Shown piece by piece: positions 7,631-16,302 of a DNA stretch of 64,000 nt. Made by a program: the position numbers and the translations under genes. The stretch covers positions 255,924 to 319,923 of the forward strand of contig NZ_FCOU01000012.1 in the NCBI RefSeq assembly GCF_900046475.1, read 5' to 3'. Position 1 is the stretch's first letter; the number at the start of each line of letters is the position of its first letter. Source of the DNA: Collinsella ihumii (GTDB lineage Bacteria > Actinomycetota > Coriobacteriia > Coriobacteriales > Coriobacteriaceae). Under the pieces are notes generated by a model. The model ran no database searches and was not told where the DNA came from. It saw only the letters and a list, made by a program, of their open reading frames with translations.

Positions 7631-9994
7631 TCAGTCGAGCACGCCAGCGTCGATGGCGCTCACGGTCATGGCGGCCATTTCGGCACGGACGAGTCCGCGG
7701 GTGGCCTGCAGGGCGCGCGAGCCGTCGCCGAGCTCGACGCCGTTCATGATGCCCGCCTCCACGGCCCAGGCGACCGCGGGACGTGCCCAGGCGGACACGG
7801 CGGAGCCGTCGGCGAAACGGTCGAGTACCGAGGTGTCGGCGGCCTCCAGGTCCGCGCCGGCGGCGTTGGCGATGACGGCGCAGAACTCCTCGCGGGTAAG
7901 GGTTTGCCCGATGCCGAACAGGTCGGTGCCGGCGTAGCCGCCCATGACGCCTTCGGCTACGGCCCAGTTGACCGCGTCGGTGTACCAGTCGTTCAAGACG
8001 TCCTTCTGGGGCGCCGGGGGTGCGGCGAGGTTGTTGTCGCCCAGATAGTTGAACATGACGGCCGCCGCCTGCTCGCGAGTGAGCCAGTCGAGCGGGCCGA
8101 AGCAGTCGGAGCCGGAGTAACCGTTCATGACGCCGAGCTCGGCGGCCCTTGTGACGGCCTCGAAGTACCAGGCGTCCTCGGTCACGTCGGGGAACGTGGG
8201 CGCGGGCTTCTCGGGATCGTCTGGGGTGCCGGGCGTGTCCGGACCTGAGGGGTCACTCGGGCCGGAGGGCTCGTCACCCTTCTCCACAATTTGGAACTCG
8301 ACCCTGACGGTGCCGGTGTAGGCGCCCTTGCCAGTGATGATGACCGCCGCAGTGCCGGGCCTGTCGTTGTCCTCGTAGGAGAGCTCGTAGTCGGCGCCCT
8401 CGGCAAGGACCTTGCCGTCGAGGGTGACGGTGGGCTTGGGTGTCACGGGCGTATCGGACCAGATCTGGTTGGGAATCTTAGAGACGGCGGCTTTGTCGAT
8501 GGAGACGGTGCCGACGGGTTCGATGTTGATGTAGTAGATAATGAATAGTGAGCTGAGGTAATAATCGTTTTCGTGGGAGACCTTGGCGTACTCAGGTATG
8601 TATATTTCTCCGTTATCGTCAATAGTGAAGGACCTAATGTCGGAGAAGCCTTTCGATGTTTCGTAGGAAGTGTAGACGGTGGCCGTTCTGCCAGCATACT
8701 TTTTCCCGAAGTTTACCTTTGAGTTGAAGTATCCGGAATCCCCTTCGTTTCCGTAGGGGGTTACGTCCAAGATGATGCTTCCTGCGAAGAGCCCTCCCTC
8801 CTTCGGTCGTTCGTAGCCATATTCTGTCATTGGCTCTCCGCTATAGAATGAGCCGAGGGACAAGTCCAAATCGGAGTTTTCTACAGTCGCGACAGCACCC
8901 GTTTCCAGTATGTGGCTGTTGGGGCATGTGCGGTAATCAATCTGTACGCCGTTAGCGAGAGTGCGAGGATTCTCGATCAGGACCGTTATGAGGCCCTGTA
9001 CCTTGTAACCGTCTCTGTAGTCTGCAGACCATAGATTGGTCATTGGTCCTACAAGCTCGTAGTTCTCGTTATGAGCTGGTTGGGGTACGCCATGTGGGAC
9101 CGTGAACGTGCCGTCATCCGAGATCTTCACCCTGTGAGTTGCAATGCCTGCACTATCGTTGGATATGTTTCCAGGGGCCCGTCCGGTGTCGATGTAGACA
9201 ATCGCGGTCTGGCCAGCATAAGCTTTGTCTACCGAGAATCGGAAACCCGATATCGGGCTGTCAAAGTCGTCATACAGCGACGGTTTCATCTTTTTGAACC
9301 CATAGCGGTACGTCCCGATGATGGAAGACCCCTCTTTCGGGGTTGCGGTTCCCTCGGCGTAATATGATGGGAGGTCCGTTCCGGGAAGATTGGGGACTTC
9401 TTCGATGAACGGAGTGCTGTCATCAATTTGGGCAATACAGGTTTTATCTTCTGCCACCACGTCTATTGCGGCGTTTTCGGTACTGATGGAGTCAAGAACT
9501 GCCGTGTAGCGAGATGCGAATGTGTCATACGCCTCTTGGAGAACATGGGGGTCGTAGGATGGGCCGGATCCGCCAAACTCATAATTGACAATGGTCTTGT
9601 CCCAGAGATCGAGCACTGCGGTGACGACCGCCGAACCGTCGACGCGGAAATCGATAGGCATATTCGAAGGTTCTCTGGTGTCTGCGATGGTCCTGCGAAG
9701 GACTTCTGTGTTGCCGTTTTCGTGTTCGACGTAGAACGATACACGATGGAGGGGATATCCTTCGGGAATCTCGAACATATGTCGATAGTGCGTTGATTCT
9801 GCTGTGAAGCGATAGGAACCGAGTACGTATTCTCCTGCTGAGGGAGTGTAGTTGCTCGCGAACTCGTCGGTGGACTCCACGGTGATGCCCGCCTGTTGGA
9901 TGGTTCCAGCCTGGGGCGCTGCCTCCGCGATGGCGACTGACGGCGCAGCAAGTGCGGCGAGTGTCGCAGCGGCAACTAAGGGTACTTTATTCAT
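7631..9994 (-). CDS. Secreted SLH-domain surface protein with Ig-like domain
   Basis: A 787-residue secreted protein. It has a signal peptide (MNKVPLVAAATLAALAAPS, cut after AIAEA). A large extracellular region lies at about residues 30-470, with repeated GTYRYGFK/GSYRFTAE-type segments. An Ig-like stretch around residues 480-545 ends in GTAAVIITGKGAYTGTV. A Pro/Gly/Asp linker and three SLH repeats (about residues 588-787) follow. SLH domains anchor proteins to pyruvylated wall polymers. The start at 9994 is chosen because AAGAAGGGA precedes it and the signal peptide begins there; an in-frame ATG 13 codons earlier is unlikely. Its SLH repeats resemble those of the surface nucleotidase ending at 49227. 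Confidence 0.85.
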   Translation of the reverse strand: MNKVPLVAAATLAALAAPSVAIAEAAPQAGTIQQAGITVESTDEFASNYTPSAGEYVLGSYRFTAESTHYRHMFEIPEGYPLHRVSFYVEHENGNTEVLRRTIADTREPSNMPIDFRVDGSAVVTAVLDLWDKTIVNYEFGGSGPSYDPHVLQEAYDTFASRYTAVLDSISTENAAIDVVAEDKTCIAQIDDSTPFIEEVPNLPGTDLPSYYAEGTATPKEGSSIIGTYRYGFKKMKPSLYDDFDSPISGFRFSVDKAYAGQTAIVYIDTGRAPGNISNDSAGIATHRVKISDDGTFTVPHGVPQPAHNENYELVGPMTNLWSADYRDGYKVQGLITVLIENPRTLANGVQIDYRTCPNSHILETGAVATVENSDLDLSLGSFYSGEPMTEYGYERPKEGGLFAGSIILDVTPYGNEGDSGYFNSKVNFGKKYAGRTATVYTSYETSKGFSDIRSFTIDDNGEIYIPEYAKVSHENDYYLSSLFIIYYINIEPVGTVSIDKAAVSKIPNQIWSDTPVTPKPTVTLDGKVLAEGADYELSYEDNDRPGTAAVIITGKGAYTGTVRVEFQIVEKGDEPSGPSDPSGPDTPGTPDDPEKPAPTFPDVTEDAWYFEAVTRAAELGVMNGYSGSDCFGPLDWLTREQAAAVMFNYLGDNNLAAPPAPQKDVLNDWYTDAVNWAVAEGVMGGYAGTDLFGIGQTLTREEFCAVIANAAGADLEAADTSVLDRFADGSAVSAWARPAVAWAVEAGIMNGVELGDGSRALQATRGLVRAEMAAMTVSAIDAGVLD

Positions 9995-10242
9995 ATCGGT
10001 CCCTTCTTCGTTCATGGATCCGGCGCTCTTCATGTCGACATTTTAATTGATGCCCTGTTGGCCGCTTGTGTTCCCACTGGGCTTTTCGGCGACAGGAGCA
10101 TGCGGATGAACAGCTGCCCTCTCAAATCGAGCCTTCCTCGTTCAACAAATCTGTTTAACCATCGGGAGGTGAGCGCCTGCGGTGAAGAACGTGTGCGCAG
10201 TATACTTTTCAACATGTGGTTCCATTAGCGAAAGGGACAACC

Positions 10243-10605
10243 GTGTCGAAGCTCAACATCGATCAGAAGACTATTCGTGAGTTGCTTACCGACAAGCATG
10301 CCGACTTCCTTATCCCGGATTATCAGCGCCCCTACGCATGGGGAGAGGACGAGTGCGCGACCCTGTGGGACGATCTCTTTGCGTTCTCGTTTCCCAATGA
10401 CGACTTTGAGCAATTCGACAGCTCGTCCGACGAATACTTTCTTGGACCTATCGTCACCTTTAAGAATGGCGAAGGAAAGTTGGAGATTATCGATGGCCAG
10501 CAGCGCCTTACGACAATCATGTTGCTCCTTCGCGCCTTTTACGACAAGTTTGTTCCTGGATTGAGCTTGCTTTACTTAGCGAAGACGCTCGGGCTAGGAA
10601 TTTAG
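10243..10605 (+). pseudogene. Truncated GmrSD/DUF262-type nuclease (N-terminal part)
   Basis: The translation has the DUF262 opening (LIPDYQRPYAWGEDECATLW) and the ParB/Srx-like catalytic motif IDGQQRLTTIMLLLRAFYDK. It then ends after about 120 residues in unrelated sequence, whereas GmrSD-type proteins are 500 residues or more. GTG at 10243 preceded by AAAGGGA (10231-10237) is the likely native start. A further open stretch in another frame (10563-10706) follows, so the gene has suffered deletion and frameshift. GmrSD proteins are modification-dependent restriction enzymes, so this is a relic of an additional defence gene. Confidence 0.8.
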
Positions 10606-10706
10606 CTAGGCAGATAATTGAGAGACTTCACGATTATGCAAAGCCAGAACGAATCTATGAACAGCTATTGCCAGCTTCGAAGGAGCTTTTCGTAGGTTGT
10701 CTCTAA
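10563..10706 (+). pseudogene. Open relic downstream of truncated GmrSD gene
   Basis: A 47-codon helical stretch (containing RQIIERLHDYAKPERIYEQL) overlaps the end of the truncated gene in a different frame and ends at a TAA (10704-10706). It has no start or ribosome-binding site. It may be a displaced internal or C-terminal part of the same ancestral gene; the family was not recognised. Confidence 0.35.
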
Positions 10707-10798
10707 AATGAATGCGATTCGGTCTCCATGCATTCGGTTGGCTGGACTCATTGATCTAAGCCAGGCGCCTACGCGTTGGTGGTGGCATTTGGACGGGC

Positions 10799-10840
10799 CG
10801 CCCCGCATACATTATGCAAAACGCGTGCGGGGCGCTTTTC
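10799..10840 (+). terminator. Rho-independent terminator
   Basis: A nine-bp GC-rich stem (10799-10807 with 10826-10834) is followed by CTTTTC. It lies downstream of the truncated GmrSD relic and probably served that gene. Confidence 0.6.
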
Positions 10841-11218
10841 TCCGCCATTGTTCTTGTCCATAATGCAGAGAGGATGAAGTTGACTGGCATATTCTTCTAT
10901 TAGCGCCGCTGTCCTATAAGGATTGTGTCACATCTCCGTGGCGGAGCGGCGGCGTTCGGTAAGTGGAGCAGGGGCGTTTTTCGCCTGTAAGATGGCTTAT
11001 TGGCTAGTAGCTCCGTTTGATATCGCCATACCTGGTGCCGAAAAGGATGATAACTCAGTGTTCGGCGGGCGGAAGAGCTGCGGCCGTTTTAGGCGTCATG
11101 CTCAGCTGGGTATCGGCATCCCGGGGAAATGCTCGAACGGATGTTTTGGCTGATGTGAGCGGGGTCACGTACCTCCTTTCCGATTATCCTGTTGCCACTC
11201 AAGCTTCCGGGAGGGGTA
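10841..11218. other. Intergenic region, no gene seen
   Basis: Short open frames here (10923-11153, 11017-11292) have no family features, no ribosome-binding site and atypical codon use. Nothing structured was noticed besides the terminator just before it. The Shine-Dalgarno GGGAGG for the next gene lies at 11209-11214. Confidence 0.4.
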
Positions 11219-12268
11219 ATGGATATTCGAACCTTCATCAACCGAAATGCGCTCGGTCATCGCTTGCTCGATCGTCTATTGAGTGGGCGTAGCAGTCCCT
11301 TTTGCACCGGACAGGTAGATGAATGGCTGTTCGGCCGACATCCCGGGCAGATTGGTAGGCAACTCGAATCCGAGTGGTTTGCGGCATTCAAGGGCGGTGT
11401 CAAGTCCTACGCTCGTGAGCTATACGGCGCAGACCGCCTCGATCTCTATCTGGAGGTCCGCGATCTCATCGACGCTCTGCGCGATCAGGGCTATGTTCCC
11501 AGAACGGTTAAGTATGAGCTCAAGGATTCGTTTCTCAGCCGTGACGAGGTCAATCTTATTATTCTCAAAGAGATGCAGGAGCCTATTACGCAGGATAGGC
11601 TGGCTAACGATGTTCTCGGGTGTTCGCGTCAGACGGTTGGCGAGCGCTTGAAGGAGCTGCAGGACGGTTACCGGCTTGGGGACATGAGCGTCATAATTGC
11701 TCCCGAGCGTGGCGGCAGGCTCCAGTCGACAGTTCATCCCATTCTGCTTCCGCTTAATCTCTCCGAGGTCTACGTGTTGTTGAGTGCCCTGGGAGCGCAG
11801 ACGAGCGGATTGAGCAGGGAGGATCCGCATTGGGCGATCCTGAACGACGTTGCCGAGAAGATCTATTTCCAACTGACCGACTATGCTCGCGATCGTATCG
11901 ATGGCCGGCTTGCCGAGCAGGGTTTCCATCTACAGGGAGATACGCCTCCTATCTACGTGGGTGATCAACATGCTCATGTGCGGGGGACAACCGGCTGTTC
12001 GATGTCCTGGGCCTTCTTTGAGAAGGCGCATAAACGCGTTGAGGTGATTTGTGCTGACGGGGAGGGGGAGGAGTCGACGTACGTTGGCTTTATGGACGGA
12101 TGGACCGATGCGTCGCCCTATGTGGATGCAGATGCCGGAGTCGATCCCAGGCACTGCTTCCTGGTCAAAGACATTGATGGCGCGTGTGTCGCTGTAAGCT
12201 GGGAGAACGTTGTAGATATCCGGAGCGTCCCAGATGGAGGGGACGCTCCGGAACCTGGTTGTCGTTAG
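11219..12268 (+). CDS. Putative winged-helix regulator with C-terminal ligand or protein-binding region
   Basis: A 349-residue soluble protein with no clear family match by eye. Residues about 105-150 look like a winged helix (LIILKEMQEPITQDRLANDV, then CSRQTVGERLKELQ), followed by a beta-rich segment with SEVYVLLSAL. The N-terminal 100 residues are helical. The layout resembles HTH regulators with C-terminal sensing domains, including WYL-type proteins, but the WYL motif itself is not seen. ATG 11219 follows GGGAGG closely. Its stop codon overlaps that of the convergent cyclotransferase fusion by three bases (12265-12268). Function inferred only. Confidence 0.6.
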   Translation: MDIRTFINRNALGHRLLDRLLSGRSSPFCTGQVDEWLFGRHPGQIGRQLESEWFAAFKGGVKSYARELYGADRLDLYLEVRDLIDALRDQGYVPRTVKYELKDSFLSRDEVNLIILKEMQEPITQDRLANDVLGCSRQTVGERLKELQDGYRLGDMSVIIAPERGGRLQSTVHPILLPLNLSEVYVLLSALGAQTSGLSREDPHWAILNDVAEKIYFQLTDYARDRIDGRLAEQGFHLQGDTPPIYVGDQHAHVRGTTGCSMSWAFFEKAHKRVEVICADGEGEESTYVGFMDGWTDASPYVDADAGVDPRHCFLVKDIDGACVAVSWENVVDIRSVPDGGDAPEPGCR

Positions 12269-13743
12269 CGCTCGATTGCCTGCTGGAGGTACTCCTCTGC
12301 CAGCTCATCAGTGAGGGCTCCCGCCCCCTCGGTAAGACCCCTCTGCATGACATCGAGGTAGGCCTTGCTAGGCATGACATGTTCCCGCTCACGGGTATTG
12401 GTGAACGTGATCATGGGGATGCCGGCGTGCTTGCCGATAAGCTGCTTGCTGCTATACCAGTTTGCGCCATTGCCCTCCTGCTCATGAATGTCCGCGAGCT
12501 GCTCTTTGGTAACAAGGTATGCACGGCCGAAGGCAAGTCCCGTGCGCGAGGTGTCGAGGAACGCGACGCCCGAATTGCCCCATGAGGCGCTCTTGTTTCC
12601 GAAGTACACGTTATAAGGGATGGTGACCGAGATATCGAACAGCGGCGCCGTCTTGTCACGGCAACCGTCATAAGCCCTTCCGTTGTCCTCGCAGAAGCCG
12701 CCCTCGATGTAGCACATGAAGCGCTCGCGCAGAAGATTCGAGCCATACGCCACATACCAGACGTGCGTCCTCTGGAGCTCTTTGAGATACGGCCAAGGCT
12801 GCAGCTCTTCGGGCACCCGGGAATCATCCGTAACCTCGTTGCGGTACACGTAGACATAGGCTTTGAAGACGGGCCCATCGTCCATGAAGGCGTTGGTGAC
12901 GGCCCGGTCATACAGGCTGCCGAGCTGCTCAAGAATATCGAGCCGCTCGAGCGCGTCAGCATCGCACAGGATGAGCTCTCCGGTTGCGGTCAAGGGCTTT
13001 TCGGTGTACTTGACGGCAGGATAGGCGCCCAGGTCATGCAGCGCGAAGCCGAAGATGGCTGCCGGACCGAGGTGCTCGCAGTCTTCGATGAGGTAGCGGT
13101 TGGCCTCCCCCGACATGAGGGTGCCATAGACGAAGACGGGCACGGAGACGGGGCCATTGAGCGTTTCGACGATGCGCATCATCTTGACGGTGACGTCATT
13201 CCCGAAAGGAAGGATGGTGTCGCAATCTTCAATCATCTTGGCGTACTCCTCGGCGATCTCGATGAGCATTGCCGTGAACTCAGGACAGAGATCGGGCTGA
13301 TAGTCGAGGATGGTCATGATACCGGAGTCGATGAAATCCTGAACGGTCCGCATCTGGTCCCGGAGCCCGTCGATGCCGTGTCCCATGAGGCGACGGGAAC
13401 AGCTGAACTCGAGGCCGCGCTGAAGTGCGGGGAGGATGTTCTTGTTGGGGCTGCCGGAGAGCATAGCCTTGATGAGGATCTGGCAGCAGATATAGGTCGG
13501 ATGATAGACGAAGTCGACGCGGGCATCGGAGGGAACCTCATAGCTGGAGAGGTAGGAGAAGCTCCCGTCTTCGCGCTGGAAATCGATGATGGCGCGCACC
13601 GTCTCAGCGAACTCCTCGCTGTCGATGGGTGCCTCGTCGCGCAGCCGGATGAGCCGGTCTGTCTGCTCGAACATAGCGGGGATGTCGGGACCGGGCTCGT
13701 CGTGGCGGTTGCTGATCAGGTCGCGGGTGAGGATGAACGACAT
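12265..13743 (-). CDS. Fusion of a toroid-like N-terminus and two gamma-glutamylcyclotransferase-like domains
   Basis: A 492-residue protein. Residues 1-195 are helical with AIIDFQREDGSFSYLSSYEV, reminiscent of alpha-toroid repeats. Residues about 203-300 begin VPVFVYGTLMSGEANRYLIE and residues about 325-455 begin HVWYVAYGSNLLRERFMCYI. Both are the YGTL/YGSN P-loop openings of the GGCT/AIG2 fold, which cyclise gamma-glutamyl amines or serve as butirosin BtrG-like hydrolases. Two such domains in one chain is unusual. AAGGGAG precedes the ATG at 13743, so the 65-codon upstream extension is not used. Substrate unknown. Confidence 0.75.
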   Translation of the reverse strand: MSFILTRDLISNRHDEPGPDIPAMFEQTDRLIRLRDEAPIDSEEFAETVRAIIDFQREDGSFSYLSSYEVPSDARVDFVYHPTYICCQILIKAMLSGSPNKNILPALQRGLEFSCSRRLMGHGIDGLRDQMRTVQDFIDSGIMTILDYQPDLCPEFTAMLIEIAEEYAKMIEDCDTILPFGNDVTVKMMRIVETLNGPVSVPVFVYGTLMSGEANRYLIEDCEHLGPAAIFGFALHDLGAYPAVKYTEKPLTATGELILCDADALERLDILEQLGSLYDRAVTNAFMDDGPVFKAYVYVYRNEVTDDSRVPEELQPWPYLKELQRTHVWYVAYGSNLLRERFMCYIEGGFCEDNGRAYDGCRDKTAPLFDISVTIPYNVYFGNKSASWGNSGVAFLDTSRTGLAFGRAYLVTKEQLADIHEQEGNGANWYSSKQLIGKHAGIPMITFTNTREREHVMPSKAYLDVMQRGLTEGAGALTDELAEEYLQQAIER

Positions 13744-13806
13744 TGTTGCTCCCTTCATCGGGGTTGAATTGACGATGCCATTCTCTTGTGGAGGTAGAAG
13801 AAAGTC

Positions 13807-13825
13807 TGCCAACCTAAGGTTGGCA
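13807..13825. promoter_or_regulatory. Perfect 19-bp palindrome upstream of the cyclotransferase fusion
   Basis: Two nine-base arms (TGCCAACCT and its exact complement) around a single central base, 64 bases upstream of the start codon at 13743. Size, symmetry and distance fit an operator; a short leader hairpin is the alternative. Confidence 0.45.
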
Positions 13826-14148
13826 CTTCTCAACGGGGCAGGGTGGGCGGTGCGTTTCGTGAGCGGAAAACAGGGGCTTGCGGGGATGCGGGCGTTGTCT
13901 GCAGGACGTTTGTTCCGCCAATTACTTGGTGGATGCACGGTAACCGTTCGCTTTGCCCGTGCTGCTCAGTATCGCTTTTTTGTATGTTGCAAGCAGAACA
14001 CAAAATAAGTGTCGCACGAACGCGGCCGCTTGCGATTCAAGGTTTTGTCTGGACGGTTTGATAGACTGTCTGAGATAAGACAAAGTCGATATGTGACTTG
14101 TCGAGGTGAGTCGATGGCGCCAAGTGCTCTTATGACGGCGGAGAGGGC
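13826..14148. other. Intergenic region before the HEPN module
   Basis: No coding signal. It must hold the promoter for the operon starting at 14149, but no convincing -35/-10 pair was identified. Confidence 0.35.
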
Positions 14149-14643
14149 GTGTTCGCACGTGGCGTCGACCACAGCGAAGGTGGCTCGTCCCAGTTACCCC
14201 GGCATCTCACGCCGAGCCAGATGGCGAAGCTCGCCGCGCCGATGTTCTCCGGCGTCGAGAGCAAAAGACACTACGCTGTTTATTGGTTGCGCCGTGGGCG
14301 CCCACACGATGCCATCGATGCAGCGATGTTCGGGTTCGTTAGAGTTAAGTTGCCCAGTCGCGATAAGGGGTCAGATTTCATCGTTTGGCGTGAGGGCGAG
14401 GGTCAGCTCTACCTCATGGAAGCGTGCCCGTCGTATGGTCTGGTGGATCTTACAAGTAAGCACGGACTCGTCAACCTGTTTGGTTGCTGCGGGTTCGACC
14501 TTATCCACCAGCCGCATTTTCCGAACAGAAGGGCCACGCATAATTGTTTCGGTGACTTCGCCTGGGAGACTGAGACCTGGTGTGCTGATGCGCTCAGCCA
14601 CATGTTCCTTTTCGATGGCGAGTATTATATGGGGTCGTACTGA
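14149..14643 (+). CDS. Uncharacterised partner of HEPN protein
   Basis: A 164-residue protein with no family recognised. It has an aromatic-rich core (HYAVYWLRRGRP, then GFVRVKLPSRDKGSDFIVWR), two cysteine spots (EACPSYG, FGCCGFD) and an acidic C-terminus (LFDGEYYMGSY). The only reasonable start is GTG at 14149, with GGAGAGGG just upstream; the frame closes at a TGA 40 bases before. Its TGA overlaps the next ATG (TGATG at 14641-14645), so the two proteins are translationally coupled and probably act together. A role as antitoxin or sensor for the HEPN protein is inferred from the arrangement only. Confidence 0.6.
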   Translation: MFARGVDHSEGGSSQLPRHLTPSQMAKLAAPMFSGVESKRHYAVYWLRRGRPHDAIDAAMFGFVRVKLPSRDKGSDFIVWREGEGQLYLMEACPSYGLVDLTSKHGLVNLFGCCGFDLIHQPHFPNRRATHNCFGDFAWETETWCADALSHMFLFDGEYYMGSY

Positions 14644-15872
14644 TGCAGCTTACATATCTCATCAAAAGCGCCGAGGTGAGGGATCGGTTTATCAGCGAGA
14701 AGCTGCCTGACGGGGTGAAGCGTGGTGTCGTTGGCACGTACGAAGCCGACGGTGGCGAGCTGTACATTCTCTCCTTCAGCGTCAATGGGTCGACCCTTGC
14801 TGGTGCAAGGGCGCTGTCCAAGCTAAGGGGCAGCCTGCGCGATGCCGTCAACGCCCGTCTGCTTGTGGACGACGTGTCATTAAAGTTTGCTAATTCCCTG
14901 TATTCGCGTTTCGCAGAGTACGAGCGAAAGTTGAGACTCGCGATAACCCTTGCGACGTGCGCCGAACACGACAACTTCGATGACAGCTTAGTGAAGAGCC
15001 TCGAGCAGCTGACTCTCGAGGGTCTCGGGAGGCAACTGTTCTTCGATACGTCGTTTCAAGGCAAGGTCAAAAGTAAGATAAAAGATTTATTCACAAAATG
15101 CGAGATTGTTGACTTCATAACGGGACTGCAAGAAGATACCGTCTGGATTCAGCTTTTCCGCGAGGAAACGTTGCCTTCTGTTCGCAAGAACTATTACGCC
15201 TTATGTGACATGCGCAACAAGGTGATGCACCATAAGCTGATTACTGAAGAGGCCTATGATCGCGCTCGGAGGATGCTTCGGGCGTCAATCGGCGAGCTCG
15301 ATGCGTATGTCGAGAAGATTCGTTCTGATGTGAGCTATCCGAAGCAACATGCAGCACGCGCTGCGAGCGCGGCCAAGCTCATCCGGGAGAATTACGAGTC
15401 CATGTTCCAGAATCTTGGCGGCAGCTCAGAGCAATTCGCCGCCGTGGCCATTGCTGCGCAAAAGGCCGCGAGCCTGATCGACACGAGCGAGCTCGCGTCG
15501 ATCGTTGCGCAAACGGCCGGAATTCAGGAGATGATTGACAAGAATCGGGAGACATGGGCATCGGTAGCGAGGGTGGCGTCTTCGCTTGGGATCGCTCAAA
15601 CACCTGGGCTCACGTCGGCAATTGACGCTATCGGTCAGCAGACTCAGCTGCAGAAGCTGATATCTGACGAGGCTTTTGCCAATCTTGCACGTCCCGCAAT
15701 ATCTATCGATTTTCCTGCGTTGCAAGCAAACGCTTTGCCGAATGCCGCCATGCCTATATTTCCACCTTCCGGTGGCATCAGCTCGATTTCCGCCGATACA
15801 GGGTACGTGGATGAGGAAGTTCCTGATGAAAGATTATCGGATGAGGAAGATACGTCTGAATTTGACGAGTGA
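14643..15872 (+). CDS. HEPN-motif protein, candidate RNase effector
   Basis: A 409-residue protein. The segment LCDMRNKVMHHKLITEEAYD (about residues 193-212) carries the R-N-x3-H motif of HEPN ribonucleases within a helical domain (residues about 85-230). The N-terminal 80 residues are an alpha/beta region (VKRGVVGTYEADGGELYILS). A long helical, alanine-rich middle is followed by a strongly acidic tail (DEEVPDERLSDEEDTSEFDE). Its ATG overlaps the stop of the preceding gene. HEPN effectors cut RNA in toxin-antitoxin, abortive infection and CRISPR systems. Position directly before McrBC supports a defence role, but activity is inferred. Confidence 0.65.
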   Translation: MQLTYLIKSAEVRDRFISEKLPDGVKRGVVGTYEADGGELYILSFSVNGSTLAGARALSKLRGSLRDAVNARLLVDDVSLKFANSLYSRFAEYERKLRLAITLATCAEHDNFDDSLVKSLEQLTLEGLGRQLFFDTSFQGKVKSKIKDLFTKCEIVDFITGLQEDTVWIQLFREETLPSVRKNYYALCDMRNKVMHHKLITEEAYDRARRMLRASIGELDAYVEKIRSDVSYPKQHAARAASAAKLIRENYESMFQNLGGSSEQFAAVAIAAQKAASLIDTSELASIVAQTAGIQEMIDKNRETWASVARVASSLGIAQTPGLTSAIDAIGQQTQLQKLISDEAFANLARPAISIDFPALQANALPNAAMPIFPPSGGISSISADTGYVDEEVPDERLSDEEDTSEFDE

Positions 15873-16302
15873 AAAAGGAGCCGCTCCTGCTCGGGTATAC
15901 GCTTGAGTGTTGAATTGAGCTTTGGCGAAGCTCATGGGTTCCGGTGGTATTCCTGCGCCAATCCAAACGCGGGAAGAAGTCGCGAGCTTCTTTCCATATC
16001 GCTCCCGCAGGAATAGGTTCTGGCCGAGAGCGTCGTGCTGACTCTGAGAGCCATGCTTTACCCTCCTGCCGAGCAGCCCCTCCAAGCTTGTCGCAACGGC
16101 AGCGCACACATAGGGGCCCAACGTTCCGTTTGGCCCCTAGAGCGTTGGCGCTAGCTAGGCGCTATTCGTCCGGGCGATTTCTACGCGTTGAGGTGCCGGA
16201 TTCAATCGTTCAGCACATGGCCTGAGCGGTGGCAGCCATATAGGGGAAAGACACTGTCTGCTATGCAATAATCAGGCTGATTGCCATCTGAAGGAGCGCC
16301 TT
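15873..16302. other. Intergenic region with two inverted repeats
   Basis: No gene seen. A ten-bp inverted repeat at 15948-15957/16006-16015 encloses a smaller hairpin, and a second eight-bp stem at 16111-16118/16132-16139 may end transcription of the HEPN operon. AAGGAG for mcrB is at 16291-16296. Confidence 0.5.

Noticed and set aside
10923-11153. 76-codon open frame between the GmrSD relic and the regulator gene
   Set aside because: No ribosome-binding site, no family pattern, codon use unlike neighbours.
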